From positions 5,089,001 through 5,153,000 of the forward strand of contig OX387197.1 of the NCBI GenBank assembly GCA_947561715.1: a DNA stretch of 64,000 nucleotides, in the 5' to 3' direction. Position 1 is the stretch's first letter. Every line of letters begins with the position of its first letter. The DNA is from Ascidia mentula. Lineage: Eukaryota; Chordata; Ascidiacea; Phlebobranchia; Ascidiidae. Shown one piece after another: positions 10,748 through 22,100 of this stretch. Position numbers and translations under genes: made by a program. The notes below the pieces were generated by a model that saw only the letters and a list, made by a program, of their open reading frames with translations, made no database searches and had not been told where the DNA came from.

Positions 10748-13700
10748 TCATCTCAAAGCGTCCACGTCATTAGGATCGATGACGTCATCCTCCGAATGTT
10801 CGATGCGGGGAAGTTGCCATTTGACCACGTAGTGGCGCACTTTTCCCATGGTAACGACGCTAATATCGTTCTTGAGGACGTGAACGCCAGATAATAAAAG
10901 CTGATGGGGAGTTTTCGCAACTTCTCCGTTGATGCGAATACCTCCTTGTTGAATAAGGTGCTCTGCCGCACTGCCTGTGGGCGCACCCTGAAAATAGGAA
11001 GTTTTTTGTTAGTTTTATTGCACTCCGTTGTTCAAACGTTTTCTCCAAAGAAAACTTGGCATTATGTTACAACGCACGGCCTAACTACACTTGATCACAA
11101 TCCAGAGCCATTCTTTTCGCATGTACGTAAAGAACATTCCACTTGTTTTTTTAGATTTAATTAATTTTCACAAATATATCTACATTTTCTATAACTTTTT
11201 ACATTAAAATAGTGCAATAGAGTTACACGAGTTTGGTAAAACCTCATAATTTGAGGCCAAAACACGAGGGATCAATTATGTGATTTTATAACAAGAAAAT
11301 ACACATTTTCACCTTGATTTTGAGGGCCTTGTAAACATCATACACTGTCGTGTGGGGTTCTAACGTCAAACTGACTATGTTGGCAGCCTGAAACGTTAGG
11401 TCCATCTCTTCTTCTGATAGGACTTCCAAATCTTCAATTTGTCCTCTGTATAAAGCCTTCGTACATCTGTTGGAAGTTGGTTGTAAGTTTTATTTTTTAA
11501 ACCTTGACATTGCTAACTTTTATTATTGCAAAACATTTTTTCAAAAACAATTGCATTACCTTTGATGTACACACAAAAAATGTTTGTTATTAAAAATAGT
11601 TCAGTATAATTGCTTAGTGACAGCAAAGATGATAGTGATTGGACTTTAGCTGTTTAACTAAGGTTGCTGAACACCAACAAAAAGATGTTTGCTCATGTTT
11701 TGAGCAATTTTCAAATATATGCAATTAAAAATTTAATATGCTTGACCTTTCTGCAGACTCCATGCCATCTTTGCCATGCACAATTTTGCAGACTTGTGTT
11801 GCGAGAATTCTTTGTGCTTGCCGTTCTGCTGGCTTCTTTTTGTGATTTGCCACAATCTCCTCAATCGTATTTAAGTCAAGAAATGTGAAGTACTGCAACA
11901 ACCTGGAAAAATTATTCAGAAATGTTTCCTTTTTATCACAGGTTAATAACAATGCAAATTCGAAATATATGTTTAGTCGTTGAAAGCAATGCATCAAAGG
12001 CAAGGTGTTGAACACAATACATCAACAAATTAGGTCAAAATGTAATGACTTCTGTGTAAAACAATATCATAATGTTTATCAAATAAACAGTATTGGAATA
12101 TAAACTGGTGAATCCAAGGCAATAATTCACCTTTTGTTAAGGGTTCTCGCACACCAACAAAAGATAATGCACAATTGTGTATTGTATTGCCTGATTTAGT
12201 CAACTTTTCTGATCACTACAAAAGTCTTTGTTTTGCTTACTTTTTGACTTGGGAATCGGGCTGCCTGAAAAAATACTGATAAAACTCAAAAGGTGACGTC
12301 TTTTTCGGATTCAACCAAATTGCATTTCCTGCAGTTTTTCCCAACTTCTCACCTGTTGGAGTTGTCACAATTGGAGTAAGCAAACCATAAACATCTTTCT
12401 GACAAGTTCTGATAAAATATATATGTTGTTGCAAGGGTATAATATGTGGCTGATTAAATAATGTAGACATTTTTATCTACCAAAAGCAACTAAAAAAAAA
12501 CAGAGCAAGGTTAAAATATAATCCTCGATAATTTTATAATAAGAAACCTAAGGTCTGTTACAGTGGTTCCTAACCTTTTAGCATGCATGCACCCCTTTTA
12601 TGAAATTTGTAAGCCCTTATAAAAAAAAGGAGGAAAAGAATAAACTATTCACAAATTTTAAATCTAGCTTATTCACACACCACTAAAACCATACCATGGA
12701 TCAACTAGGAACAACAGGTTGGAAACCAACTGAAATTAAAATAAATCCAAATTGTAACCTCCACTAACTTTTTAATCAGCTGTTGTCCTGCATTGATGTT
12801 TCCAAGCTGGTCAATGCCACCTATTTGAAAGGAACAATTGTGGGTTTTGTGCAAATGCAACCAATCGTAAGCCTGCATCACTTGATACATGAATTCAGCC
12901 AGTACAAGACCAGAGGAGCTGTTTAAACGCTCCTTAATGTACTTTTTGTCTGCAAAATTTAAAAAAAATATTGAATAAGTTGGAAGACAACAAAAATTTT
13001 ATGGAGGTTTAAACAGTTGATCATGCGACCAAAAGTATGATATATTTGGGGGTTTGGGTAAACCAAGATCAGGAATGTGTGCAACCAAAATGGTTAGATG
13101 CACAATTTCAGTAAACCACCAACCCCATGCCAAGTGGCATCAAAAATACCACTTCAGTATAAACAAGTTAATTTATAAATCAACAAAGAAATACTTACCC
13201 ATCATGTGACCCATTCGGAAATTTCTACACACTTTTGAAATAAATTCAGTGGAACTCAGGTTTTTGTACCAATTGTTGTTTTGCAGAATTTTAAAATTTG
13301 GCAGGTTTTTACGCCCTCGAGTGTCATAAATGTGCTTGGCATGATTTTCTACGATAAACTGTATTTGATCATGGATATGTTTTGCATTCTGTTTGATTTC
13401 TTCCTGTAATAGAATGGAGCGATCTTGGCTATGTGCACTCGGATCACCAGCTTGAGCTGTAGCCGTCCCAATAACTGCAATAGCATCATGTCCTACAACA
13501 CACAGTTATGGACTAATTTAAATTTCCATGTTTCATATTCTTGTTATTAAGGTATATATGTATATAATTTTTATACATATGTAAAAACTATTAAACATAG
13601 TTGTCAACTTTGAAAATTCAGGTTTAAATGAAGCTAAACGAATATTTGGGATATTTAGAAAACCTTTAAGACAGAGATTTTTTGACTAATCCAAGAAGCA

Positions 13701-14029
13701 CAACCTGCTCTTTGACAATGCAGTAGGGCCATAATGGATAGAAAGTTTCCCAAATGAAGGCTATCAGCCGTTGGGTCAAATCCACAATAAAAACATTGTT
13801 TTTTCGCGGTCAACATTTCAGGAAGCCCAATGGCAGCAGCAGGATAAATGTCCTGAAATATTTCCCTTTTGTGTAGCTCCAAAACATTTTTGGGGGCAAT
13901 TTCCTTTGACATGCATCTCTTTGAGACATTGGTTAATCTTGCTGCAGTCAAAATGCTTCCTTTGGCTTGAAATTTATGCAATGCATGGTCAGTTACCCAC
14001 TTGGAAATCCTGGATGGCACTCTTGCCAT
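10748..14029 (-). CDS. YARS2: YARS2, mitochondrial tyrosyl-tRNA synthetase
   Basis: Class I aminoacyl-tRNA synthetase that charges mitochondrial tRNA-Tyr. Seven minus-strand exons: 14029-13705, 13492-13199, 12949-12765, 12398-12241, 11902-11747, 11466-11313 and 10987-10748; 1512 nt, 503 aa. Visible motifs: [15 protein letters not shown] (HIGH motif as HLGN), the tRNA/Tyr-site run [19 protein letters not shown], and [14 protein letters not shown] (KMSKS motif as KLGKT; human has KLGKS). The C-terminal exon encodes an S4-like RNA-binding domain, [16 protein letters not shown]. The N-terminus [11 protein letters not shown] is basic and fits a mitochondrial targeting sequence. The start was set at the ATG at 14027-14029. 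The C-terminus carries an acidic extension after HYVVKWQL. All parts align with human YARS2. Confidence 0.94.
12558..12620. mobile_element. Probable hAT-like MITE fragment in YARS2 intron
   Basis: CAGTGGTTCCTAACCTTTT at about 12560 matches the hAT-type left end seen at 36931. A weak mirror (CTAGGAACAACAG near 12705-12717) could be a decayed right end, but no target-site duplication is seen. Confidence 0.45.
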
Positions 14030-14314
14030 GTTAGTTAAAGGCAACACACCTGGGAATAAAAACCAAGAAATATTTAACCAATCAACAAGTGTATAAACTT
14101 GTACTGAATGCTTTTGAAGTGATATAAACAGCGTTTCAGAGAAATTGTATTTGACCAGACAACCATAGCTGATATTTATGAACGGTTAAAAGGCCGCAGA
14201 ATATCACAAAAACACACAGCTTATTTAACCACACTGGGTTAAAATGCTAGTCGATTTATAACTTAACATTAACTGCCCACAAAAGATGAAACTATTGGAC
14301 AACAAACTACAAAA

Positions 14315-15628
14315 TCAAGTACGATTCGCAGTTTCCTCCCATATTTTTTTCAACAAGTCATTAAATTCTTGCAGAGTGGCAGAAGTTCTAACACAACGAG
14401 GTCCAAAATGTGTTTTGCTTGCACGGTGACCAAGTTCACGCAATTTTAAGATAACTTCAAGCAGTTTTGGTGGGTTCCCACCCTTCACACTGTGATGTTG
14501 GAAATCAAAGTACAATGCTGGGGCAGTTTCTAACGTTGTTAAGTCCGGTTCCACCTCTTCTTCATCGCATTTCATTTTTTTTACCGGTGGGCCAACATTT
14601 GAATCTAGTTCTTTTTTATACTGTTTCATAATATTGATCTCAATTGTTTCTTGCTTACAGCAAATGCTTTCAATCAGGATCAGTTGTAAAATCTTTGCAA
14701 CAGAATCAGATATGGCAAAGGCATTTGCCTGTGACAACAGTCTCTCAACAAAAACTGGGTTAAAAATGCTTCCACTCCACATTGGACCCAATTGAGTAAC
14801 AGCAGAGATAGTATCATTGTCCCCACAATCACAGAGTGGTTCACAGCCATTTATTGATAGGACATCCTCATTAAATCTCCGGGCCTGACAATTTAGGCAA
14901 TGAGAAAGGGTGCACAACAATGGAAGTAGCGGCTCTACATGTTTTGCACCTCTTAGGACTTTAAACACTACTGTTACACTGTGCTCCGTTGCAGCACACA
15001 ACTCCACTTTTAGACCCTTACCCCATCTGCCCGCAGCCCTGACAGCATTTGCAACTATCACCCGTATGGCTAATTCACCACAGTACTCACATTTCAGCAC
15101 CCGACTTCCATATAATCTTACTGCAGTTTCAGGGGACTTGTTATGTAGTATCGCAACATCAGTACTTGTAACACACAGCAGGCCATCATGACTAACAGAA
15201 CGAAGTGCTGCATCAAGAAATGTGACTGCAGATCCTATTGCCTCTACATAAACAAACTTAAACTTTTGGGAGTGCAACAGGACATATGGATCTTCAGCTC
15301 GAACATCCAGTCCCTCATTTTCACCATTCAGTTTTAGGTAACTTTCCTGTTGCAAACCCTTCGCAACATTGGCAATAACTTTTATTCCATTCTTTATATG
15401 TGCTAGCCATTGAAGTGCAGGCAACCCAAACCCATTTACAACATCAACAGCTGAAATAATTCCATCTGTTTCATCTGCTAGCAGTTTTAGGCAGCAAAGT
15501 CCAATAGCTCTACTCACATCCAATTCAAGGATTTTGGCCACCCGCTTTGCAGAAAGTACATCTTCAATAAAATCTCTAACTTCCAGATTAACTCCATGTT
15601 CATTTATAACTTTGCATGTTGCAGACAT
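14315..15628 (-). CDS. TRMT1L: TRMT1L-like protein (Trm1 family tRNA guanine-N2 methyltransferase homologue), catalytic motif degenerate
   Basis: 437 aa in a single exon, most like vertebrate TRMT1L of the Trm1 family, which methylates guanine N2 in tRNA. Family blocks: LLCVTSTDVAILHNKSPETAVRLYG, EYCGELAIRVIVANAVRAA, a Zn-site of C-x2-C and C-x-C pairs (residues about 246-270), LGPMWSGSIFN and, near the end, FQHHSVKGGNPPKL with THFGPRCVRT, the TRMT1L signature. Odd points: motif IV, normally DPF/YG, reads YVEAIG (residues 127-132), and the SAM-site Asp (VVANDL in Trm1) is replaced (VIANVA). The N-terminal zinc fingers of human TRMT1L are missing and the coding region has no intron, unlike its neighbours. 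A possible 5' UTR acceptor ends 11 bases or so before the ATG. It may be an inactive homologue; gene identity is firm, activity is doubtful. Confidence 0.85.
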   Translation of the reverse strand: MSATCKVINEHGVNLEVRDFIEDVLSAKRVAKILELDVSRAIGLCCLKLLADETDGIISAVDVVNGFGLPALQWLAHIKNGIKVIANVAKGLQQESYLKLNGENEGLDVRAEDPYVLLHSQKFKFVYVEAIGSAVTFLDAALRSVSHDGLLCVTSTDVAILHNKSPETAVRLYGSRVLKCEYCGELAIRVIVANAVRAAGRWGKGLKVELCAATEHSVTVVFKVLRGAKHVEPLLPLLCTLSHCLNCQARRFNEDVLSINGCEPLCDCGDNDTISAVTQLGPMWSGSIFNPVFVERLLSQANAFAISDSVAKILQLILIESICCKQETIEINIMKQYKKELDSNVGPPVKKMKCDEEEVEPDLTTLETAPALYFDFQHHSVKGGNPPKLLEVILKLRELGHRASKTHFGPRCVRTSATLQEFNDLLKKIWEETANRT

Positions 15629-16141
15629 GTTTTGTTAAATCCTGAAGCACACAACATAAAAATGTAGTTTACGAATCTTGATAAAAAAAAACAGATATAA
15701 TAAACCTCTTATATTTAAAAACATGTGAAGTTTTTCATTTTGGAATTGCAAGCTTAACCAGGTTTCCTCACACAAACACATTTCAACCTAATCCAACTAC
15801 AGTTTTAAATGGTGTAACTACATAAAGGACTATTAAAAATTATACATGTGCTGCATAGGAAAATCATCATTACAGCATCAATACATCCCTATTGGCAAAA
15901 TAATGACAAATCCTCCCAACAGATTATGCAATTTTTCAAGCAATCTGTCGAAATAACCTACAGCACATTTTACATACTTTGCAATCTGCTTTTAAATAAA
16001 CAATATGAAGTATGGCTATGTTTTATAAAGTGGAAATAACAACATAAAAAAGCAATAAAACTATATGATTGCATCTGAAAAACATCCCTTCTACATTTTC
16101 TTGTCTTGTAGGTATTCATCAGTGCAGTCTCTTGGTTTAAT
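15629..16141. other. Spacer between TRMT1L-like and BOLA2 genes
   Basis: About 510 bases of AT-rich sequence: the promoter and 5' UTR of the TRMT1L-like gene and the 3' UTR of BOLA2, both on the minus strand. No coding region or RNA gene was recognised. Confidence 0.5.
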
Positions 16142-16393
16142 CTACTTTTTAGACCAAGCCTCTGGTGTGTAAGTCTTTTGAGTAAATGCATGAATGTTCT
16201 CCATTTCTTGACTAAGAGCACTGTTAACCATCCTTTGTTGTTGTAAACGAGATTTTCCAGCAAATTTGGAAGAAACAATGATGGCATTAAAACTAGTGCC
16301 GCACATGTCCGGGGAAATATCTTTTACTTCAACATGTTCAGCTTCCAATTCCTTTGTGAGCTTGTTTTTAATATCTTCAGCAGTTAAAGCCAT
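16142..16393 (-). CDS. BOLA2: BOLA2, BolA-family [2Fe-2S] chaperone
   Basis: 83-aa cytosolic/nuclear BolA protein that forms Fe-S bridged complexes with monothiol glutaredoxin 3 in cytosolic iron-sulfur trafficking. One coding exon. The protein starts MALTAEDIKNKL, then LEAEHVEVKDISPDMCGTSF with the conserved Cys, the VVS-type strand IIVSSKFAGKSRLQQQRMVN, and IHAFTQKTYTPEAW with the conserved metal-site His near the end. Human BOLA2 is 86 aa with the same blocks. The next gene on the strand, PSME-like, is about 1.1 kb upstream. Confidence 0.95.
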   Translation of the reverse strand: MALTAEDIKNKLTKELEAEHVEVKDISPDMCGTSFNAIIVSSKFAGKSRLQQQRMVNSALSQEMENIHAFTQKTYTPEAWSKK

Positions 16394-17470
16394 TGTCGTC
16401 CTCCTACGTAAATGTGGTAACTTACTTCTATTTCTGGAAAAGTTAACAGTAAGATAACGTAAACGTACAAAAACAGTTACTTTCGTTTTGGGCCTAATTC
16501 AACATGCTAAAGCAAGATCGAAAAATCAATCAAAAGTAGAAGCAAGATACCAATCAATCGAATGTAGTTTACGGACAAATGCAGTTTAAAGTTACCATGT
16601 CATTTGACAACAAACAAACACGTGCTTAGCATATCACGCAAGAGCAGTTTTAGTGCTCATTCATGCGAAATGGATATGCCGGACCGGATTCGCAAAGCAG
16701 CTGATTCCACTTCCCATCGTTTAGTGTTCTTTGATTCGATGCATCGATCATTCAAATAAGTCGATGTTTTCCGACACAAAAATGCTTTAGCTTGTGAAGA
16801 ATCGACAGTTTTCGCTATTTTTTACAGATTGAGTTGATGTGTGGGGGTCTCGACATGGTATCGTCGAGATGTACGCAAGGTACGTCAATTCAGTAAACGA
16901 AATAAATAATGTTGAATTTATAGTGCTATTCTTGCTGTCGGACACAGTAATTAATAAGAATTGTTCTTCTGGCATTTAAGTTTAAAAAGTGTTTATTGTA
17001 ACCAACGTTACGTCCACCATCAGGCGAGACTTCCTCAGGGTTAGTTTTCAACATGTAGCCTAGTTTTCAACAGAAGAACAATTGAAATATGAATCTGACG
17101 TTCTTCTGGCGAAAAACAACAAATATACACCTGTTGTTTAAAAAAGATTGTATTTTCCGGCGTTTCGTCTGTACGAACGACTAGGCTTCGAAGTCGAGTC
17201 GAAGAACGTCATATTCATATTTTATTATAATGGCTGGTGGTCAAAAACCTATTTTCAGTTTTCAGAACAACAATTCTTATTAATGTGAAATTTAGTTGAA
17301 AACTAAATTTTTTTGTTTGTCACGGGGTGTCGTTTTTCCGGAATACACCAATGTCATGCACGCACTCATTTGTGCACAAGAACCCGGGGTTGAGAAACGC
17401 TACTTTCTAGGTTACTATACGCTGTTGAATACGCAGCGTTCTAGGAAAGTTTTTCATACAAATAATTGTA
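16394..17470. other. Intergenic region between BOLA2 and the PSME-like gene
   Basis: About 1.1 kb. The right half is occupied by an inverted-repeat element (16949-17284). The left part is the BOLA2 promoter. No coding region is supported. Confidence 0.55.
16949..17284. mobile_element. Non-autonomous element with 22-bp terminal inverted repeats
   Basis: The left end ATTAATAAGAATTGTTCTTC (16949 onward) is the reverse complement, with one or two mismatches, of the right end finishing at 17284 (CAACAATTCTTATTAAT). A second inner inverted pair (around 17084-17110 and 17197-17222, GAAGAACGTCATATTCATAT type) makes it a nested fold-back of 336 bp. No coding content. A duplication at the ends is not certain because the termini are themselves AT-rich. 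Confidence 0.65.
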
Positions 17471-18459
17471 TTAGTACAGCGCCGAAAAGCCGCCAGATTT
17501 GGGTGTTTTAATTTTTTCCAGGTTCTTCATCACTAAATCGTGAATTGATGAGTAGGAATTCCTCATTTGAATTAAAATCAGTCTCAAGTTAACAAACTGT
17601 CGCTCGTCCTCCTCGACCAAATATCTCGCGTAATCTTTCACTTGTGGGTACTTCAAAATTTTTGCCGCTATCTGCGCAAAAGGAACATATACAAACAAAC
17701 CTCAAATGGAACTTCTCAAGTGCCACAAAGAGTGCAATGAACTATTACTTTTTGTTTACTTATATACTATCACTTTTTATACGTTTTTCAACATCCTTTT
17801 GGAGCATTGTAAACGATAGAAATATACGCAATGGACTATTACCACAACAGTGGAAACACAGACTGGAAATACATCCACAAAAAATCTTTCAACCATATAC
17901 CTTCGCTCTACTTGCGTAATAGCCAAAAATTTGCCCAAGTAGTGAGGTTGCTTCACACTCGACTGCCTTAATTTCATTCATCGCCTCTTCCTGCACTGAT
18001 ACTCCAAAGTTGTTGCCATCTTCTATTTGTGGCAGCAGAAGTGTCACCTGCGAAGAATTGGTTTTCAAATATTAAAAAATGTGTGGTGGATTGTTTAATT
18101 GCTGTGAAAGGCAACACTGAACCAAAAATGTATAAGCTACTTACCCATAGACGCAAAACGCTGCATGATTGCATTAGGGTGGTAATTTCGGAATGTATTA
18201 CTTCCATAGCGTCAACAATAGCTTCATTCAACAGTATAGTTTCACTGTCATTCGAAGCCTTTTCGCCTGGTTTCAATTTTTGTGTTGCTAACTTAAAACT
18301 TTCCATGCAACTTTTGCGAACATGTTCAAGTTTCCCCAGACCGAAAGTTTTGGTGCTGAGCAGTTTGTCATGAGCCTCCACTTTGTCCGGAAAACTGCGA
18401 TGTACAAGATGCTCTGCTTCACTGGAGAGAGAATTTCGAAACTCTTCGATAAAATCCAT
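17471..18459 (-). CDS. PSME3: Proteasome activator 11S/PA28 subunit (PSME3-like)
   Basis: Subunit of the ring-shaped 11S cap that opens the 20S proteasome gate. Three minus-strand exons: 18459-18145, 18047-17901 and 17671-17471; 663 nt, 220 aa. The C-terminal half is very close to human PSME3: LLLPQIEDGNNFGVSVQEE (activation-loop region), YYASRAK, KYPQVKDY, DERQFVNLRLILIQMRNSY and KIKTPKSG, ending in SALY. The N-terminal helix (FIEEFRNSLSSEAEHLV) also aligns. The protein is about 34 residues shorter than human PSME3 (254 aa); the missing part is the inter-helix insert that holds the KKRR nuclear localisation signal in PA28-gamma. A PSME1/2-type identity is less likely because the C-terminus and activation loop follow PSME3. 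Confidence 0.88.
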
Positions 18460-19139
18460 TGTCAACTTCGTACTTAAAAAAAAACCTACGGAAATTTTAC
18501 ATTTGCATCGAAGTCACGCTCCATTGGATTCTGTTGTGACGTCACAATAAGCAGTGTCAGTTCTGCTGACATAATAGTTGGAATCTTGGAAATCCCCGTT
18601 GGTGAATTTACGTGTTGGTCGGGAAATTTCGATTTTAAGTTTCGTCATTTTTAGAACAAATAAATTGCTGTTAATTTTGATTTGAAGCATCTTAAGGCAT
18701 CAGTGCCTACAACGTCTGCAAAGAAAACAGGTTTGACTGACGAAGTCGTTTTTTGCACTCACACAGTCATACAAGATTTTTAGTGGTCACACTCACAGTC
18801 ATGTAGACAGGATCCAGGAAGGACTTAATTTAAGAAGTTTAAAATGTTTATTACATTACAGCACACCTACAGATTTTATGTATTATGTCTATACAGCAAA
18901 TCCCGTTCTAACTTGTACTTAAAACAACACTGTATGTAAAAACTAATTGCTAAAGCTATTTCTTTGTTGTCACAAAAAAAAGTAGCATAGTAAGTGCCGG
19001 TATGGAAAATAAATCTTTCGGTGGTTGGCTTACTGAATAAAATGACAGTGATAACATAAGATGGTTAACTTTAACCTGGGGACTTTTTCTTACAGGGTAC
19101 TTTAATTGACTAAATGGCATCATAAATAAAGTAAAAAAA
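18460..19139. other. Divergent promoter region of PSME-like and IRAK4-like genes
   Basis: About 680 bases between two head-to-head genes. AT-rich, no coding region, no recognised RNA gene. It must hold the promoters of both neighbours. Confidence 0.55.
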
Positions 19140-22100
19140 ATGTTGCCAAGTCGTTCAAGTCAGATCACACCACAGACGTATATTAGGAAATTACCCTACT
19201 CAGTATGCAAGGAAATTGCATCTGTTTTGGACCTTTCTGGGACAGCTAGCAACTGGAAAGACTTTGCCCAGAAAATACCAAAAGGAAATGGCTTTGCTGA
19301 ATCCAAGTACACAGCCCATCAAATGAGGTGAAAATTTTCAAAAATTCTTCAACTACTCTCTTTCAAACTCTTGAAATATGTTGCTAATAATATTTTGAAA
19401 GTATATATTCTATGTGTTAGATTGTGATTGGGTACAAAATACTTGGAGTTAATTACTTTGAATGTGAACAGCATATTTGTTTGTAATGTCTTCCAAATTT
19501 ACATTAAAGGGTTTTTGAGTCAATTGCAAGCAAAGGTGAAAGTCCAACTATAGCCATTATCGATGATTGGTCAACAGCCAATGCAACTGTCCAAGTATGT
19601 ATTTGGTCATTTTTTTAGATTTACCTGCTTAAGTGTAAATTAATTTGCAAGATAGCTTCCATTGTTTGCAGGACCTGATAGATGTTCTCTACTCTTTGGA
19701 GTTGTACAGCCTCATACAGATCCTTGATCGTGTGATACAGAGACCACCAGACTACCAAACAATCGTGGGACAACCTTCACCTATGCCTTTTCCACCCAGC
19801 TTACACTCCATCAACAGACCGAGCTTGCAACCGACACAGGCTTCGTATTACCCCCCATACCGGCCCCCACCAATCACCCCACAATTATCAACATTTCCAA
19901 GACCGTATGAACCACTGTCATTTTCAATTTCTCCAATGACACCATCAATACCAGAACGCAGGCCTACATACCAAAGACAGCCCACTGAACATGAGTCTTT
20001 GCCTACTATGAAGCCTGAAACTGCACTGTCACTGCCAATAGAAGACCTAAAGTTGGATGAAAGTGGTATGTATACATGTAATTATTTTTTAATGCAAATT
20101 CAACCTGTTTATCTATAATTTGGTGCATTGCAGCAACCTCCTACTCCTACTCGAAGCTTGTTCAGTTAACTTCGAACTTCAATGATGAATTGAAACTTGG
20201 CGAAGGAGCATTTGGTTCAGTTTTCAAAGGCCAACTAAGTGCTCCAGCTCAGGTAGTTATGCATATATTGTAAAACTGGTCAGTTTTGTAAGTAATTCAT
20301 GTTTTATTGTGGCATTTTTAGTTTTATTTTTTTTTGTGTTGTGAAGTTTTTTTTTATCAAAAATCGTGATTTAAAATCAATGTTAATTTTGACAAAAATA
20401 GGCTGACGTACAATGTGGGGTTTTGTGTTTTTTCAATGAATCTCAATGTTTAGTGAAAATCGTAACATCATTTGCAGACCAAGGGAAAAGGGCTTACAGA
20501 GACCACTGAAGTTGCAATAAAACGCCTGAAACTTGACACACCTGAATTCGCCCAGGCAATTCTGGAACAATTCAAGAAAGAAGTTCATGTGATATCAGAG
20601 TATGTGCAGATGTTTTAGTAACTGCTTTTCAAGGTCCCAAAGTATGCGCATGATGAAAAATGTACATTTTTTAGCTTGTTTTAACTGGTAAGGGTATTGC
20701 CAGCCACATGTCACCAAGTTATACTGATGGTATTGTGGAATAATGTCACTTTCTGTAGCTCACTAATTCTTGTTGTTATTCATTCAATTCATACTTACTG
20801 TTGATTTAAACGCCACTGACATTTATGTATGATAGACTTTTGCATGAAAATATTCTACCCCTGATGGGATTTTCCTGTGACGGACCAGAGTTGTGCTTAG
20901 TTTATGAGTACATGTACAATGGATCTCTGAGTTGCAGTTTGGAAGCCTGCAGGTTGGTAAACATTAAGGCATCCTTTAAAATTTGTAGTTTATTATTTTG
21001 CAGCGAATCAATTTTCTATAGTTACCTTCATAGAAACCCAATTTATTCATGTTTGAAATGACCATACACTATTGTGAGAGGTTTGGTGCAAAAATTGTTT
21101 AGGTTTCTTTGATCATCACCTCTATCTTTAATTAAGTAGTATAAATTAAAAATCAGTATTTGCATAATTTGGAGTGTTGCAATTTGCGTAAGTACACAAT
21201 CACTTTTGTGAGCATAAGCGAGTGTTTAATTTTTGTAACTTAAGGGTTTGTTTTTTGTTCTGTAGAGAAGGTAAGCAAGTGTTATCGGTACCTCAGCGCT
21301 TGGAAATTGGACGTGGCAGTGCGGCTGGAATAGCTTACATGCATGACAAAGTTGTCATTCACCGTGATATTAAAAGGTAAGTTTGGCATGTGTTTGCAAA
21401 CAAAATTTAAAAAAAAAATTAAAAATCCTATCAGGCTTTTTTTATGTAAGTATAATAACTTCATTTGCCAACCTGTATGTGCAAGAATATGAATTTGGGT
21501 AAATCCATGTAGTTTCTTAACATTCTGAAACCTTATTCACCTCCCTGATGCAACATAAATGTGTTCCTCTGGAGTACGTTTGTTGGCCCTTTACCTCTAA
21601 AAAACCCTTTGTGGGTTTTGTTACAAAACAAAAAGTCTTCCGGAAATTGTTTTCTTGTCTACCATAATTTCGTAAAATTGATAAAACAAGGTCGCAAAAA
21701 TTTTGTTTTATATCAAGGCTCTGTGTTGAAAATCCGTGAATAAGGAGCTATTGTGCTAGTTACCGTACAATTTTACAGTATAAGTATGGTTAATCCATAG
21801 ACTTGTCATAGCACTCTAGGTTCAAAATGTTCCTACCGCCCGAGTTGAGTGTTACAATACGCCAAGCCAAGGCGATTTCTTCACTGCGATATACTAAAAA
21901 CACTTCTTCGCAGTTCCAACATTTTGCTAGACTCAAACATGCAGCCGCGCATTAGCGACTTCGGTCTTATCCGATCAGTGAGCAGCACACAGACGTTGAA
22001 AACGAGCACCCAAACCACACAACCCATTGGTACGTGGGTTTACATGTCACCGGAGGCTTGCAAAGGAACTGTATCATATGCGATGGACGTATACAGTTTT

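Noticed and set aside
14910-15191. 93-codon plus-strand frame
   Set aside because: Antisense shadow of the TRMT1L-like coding exon.
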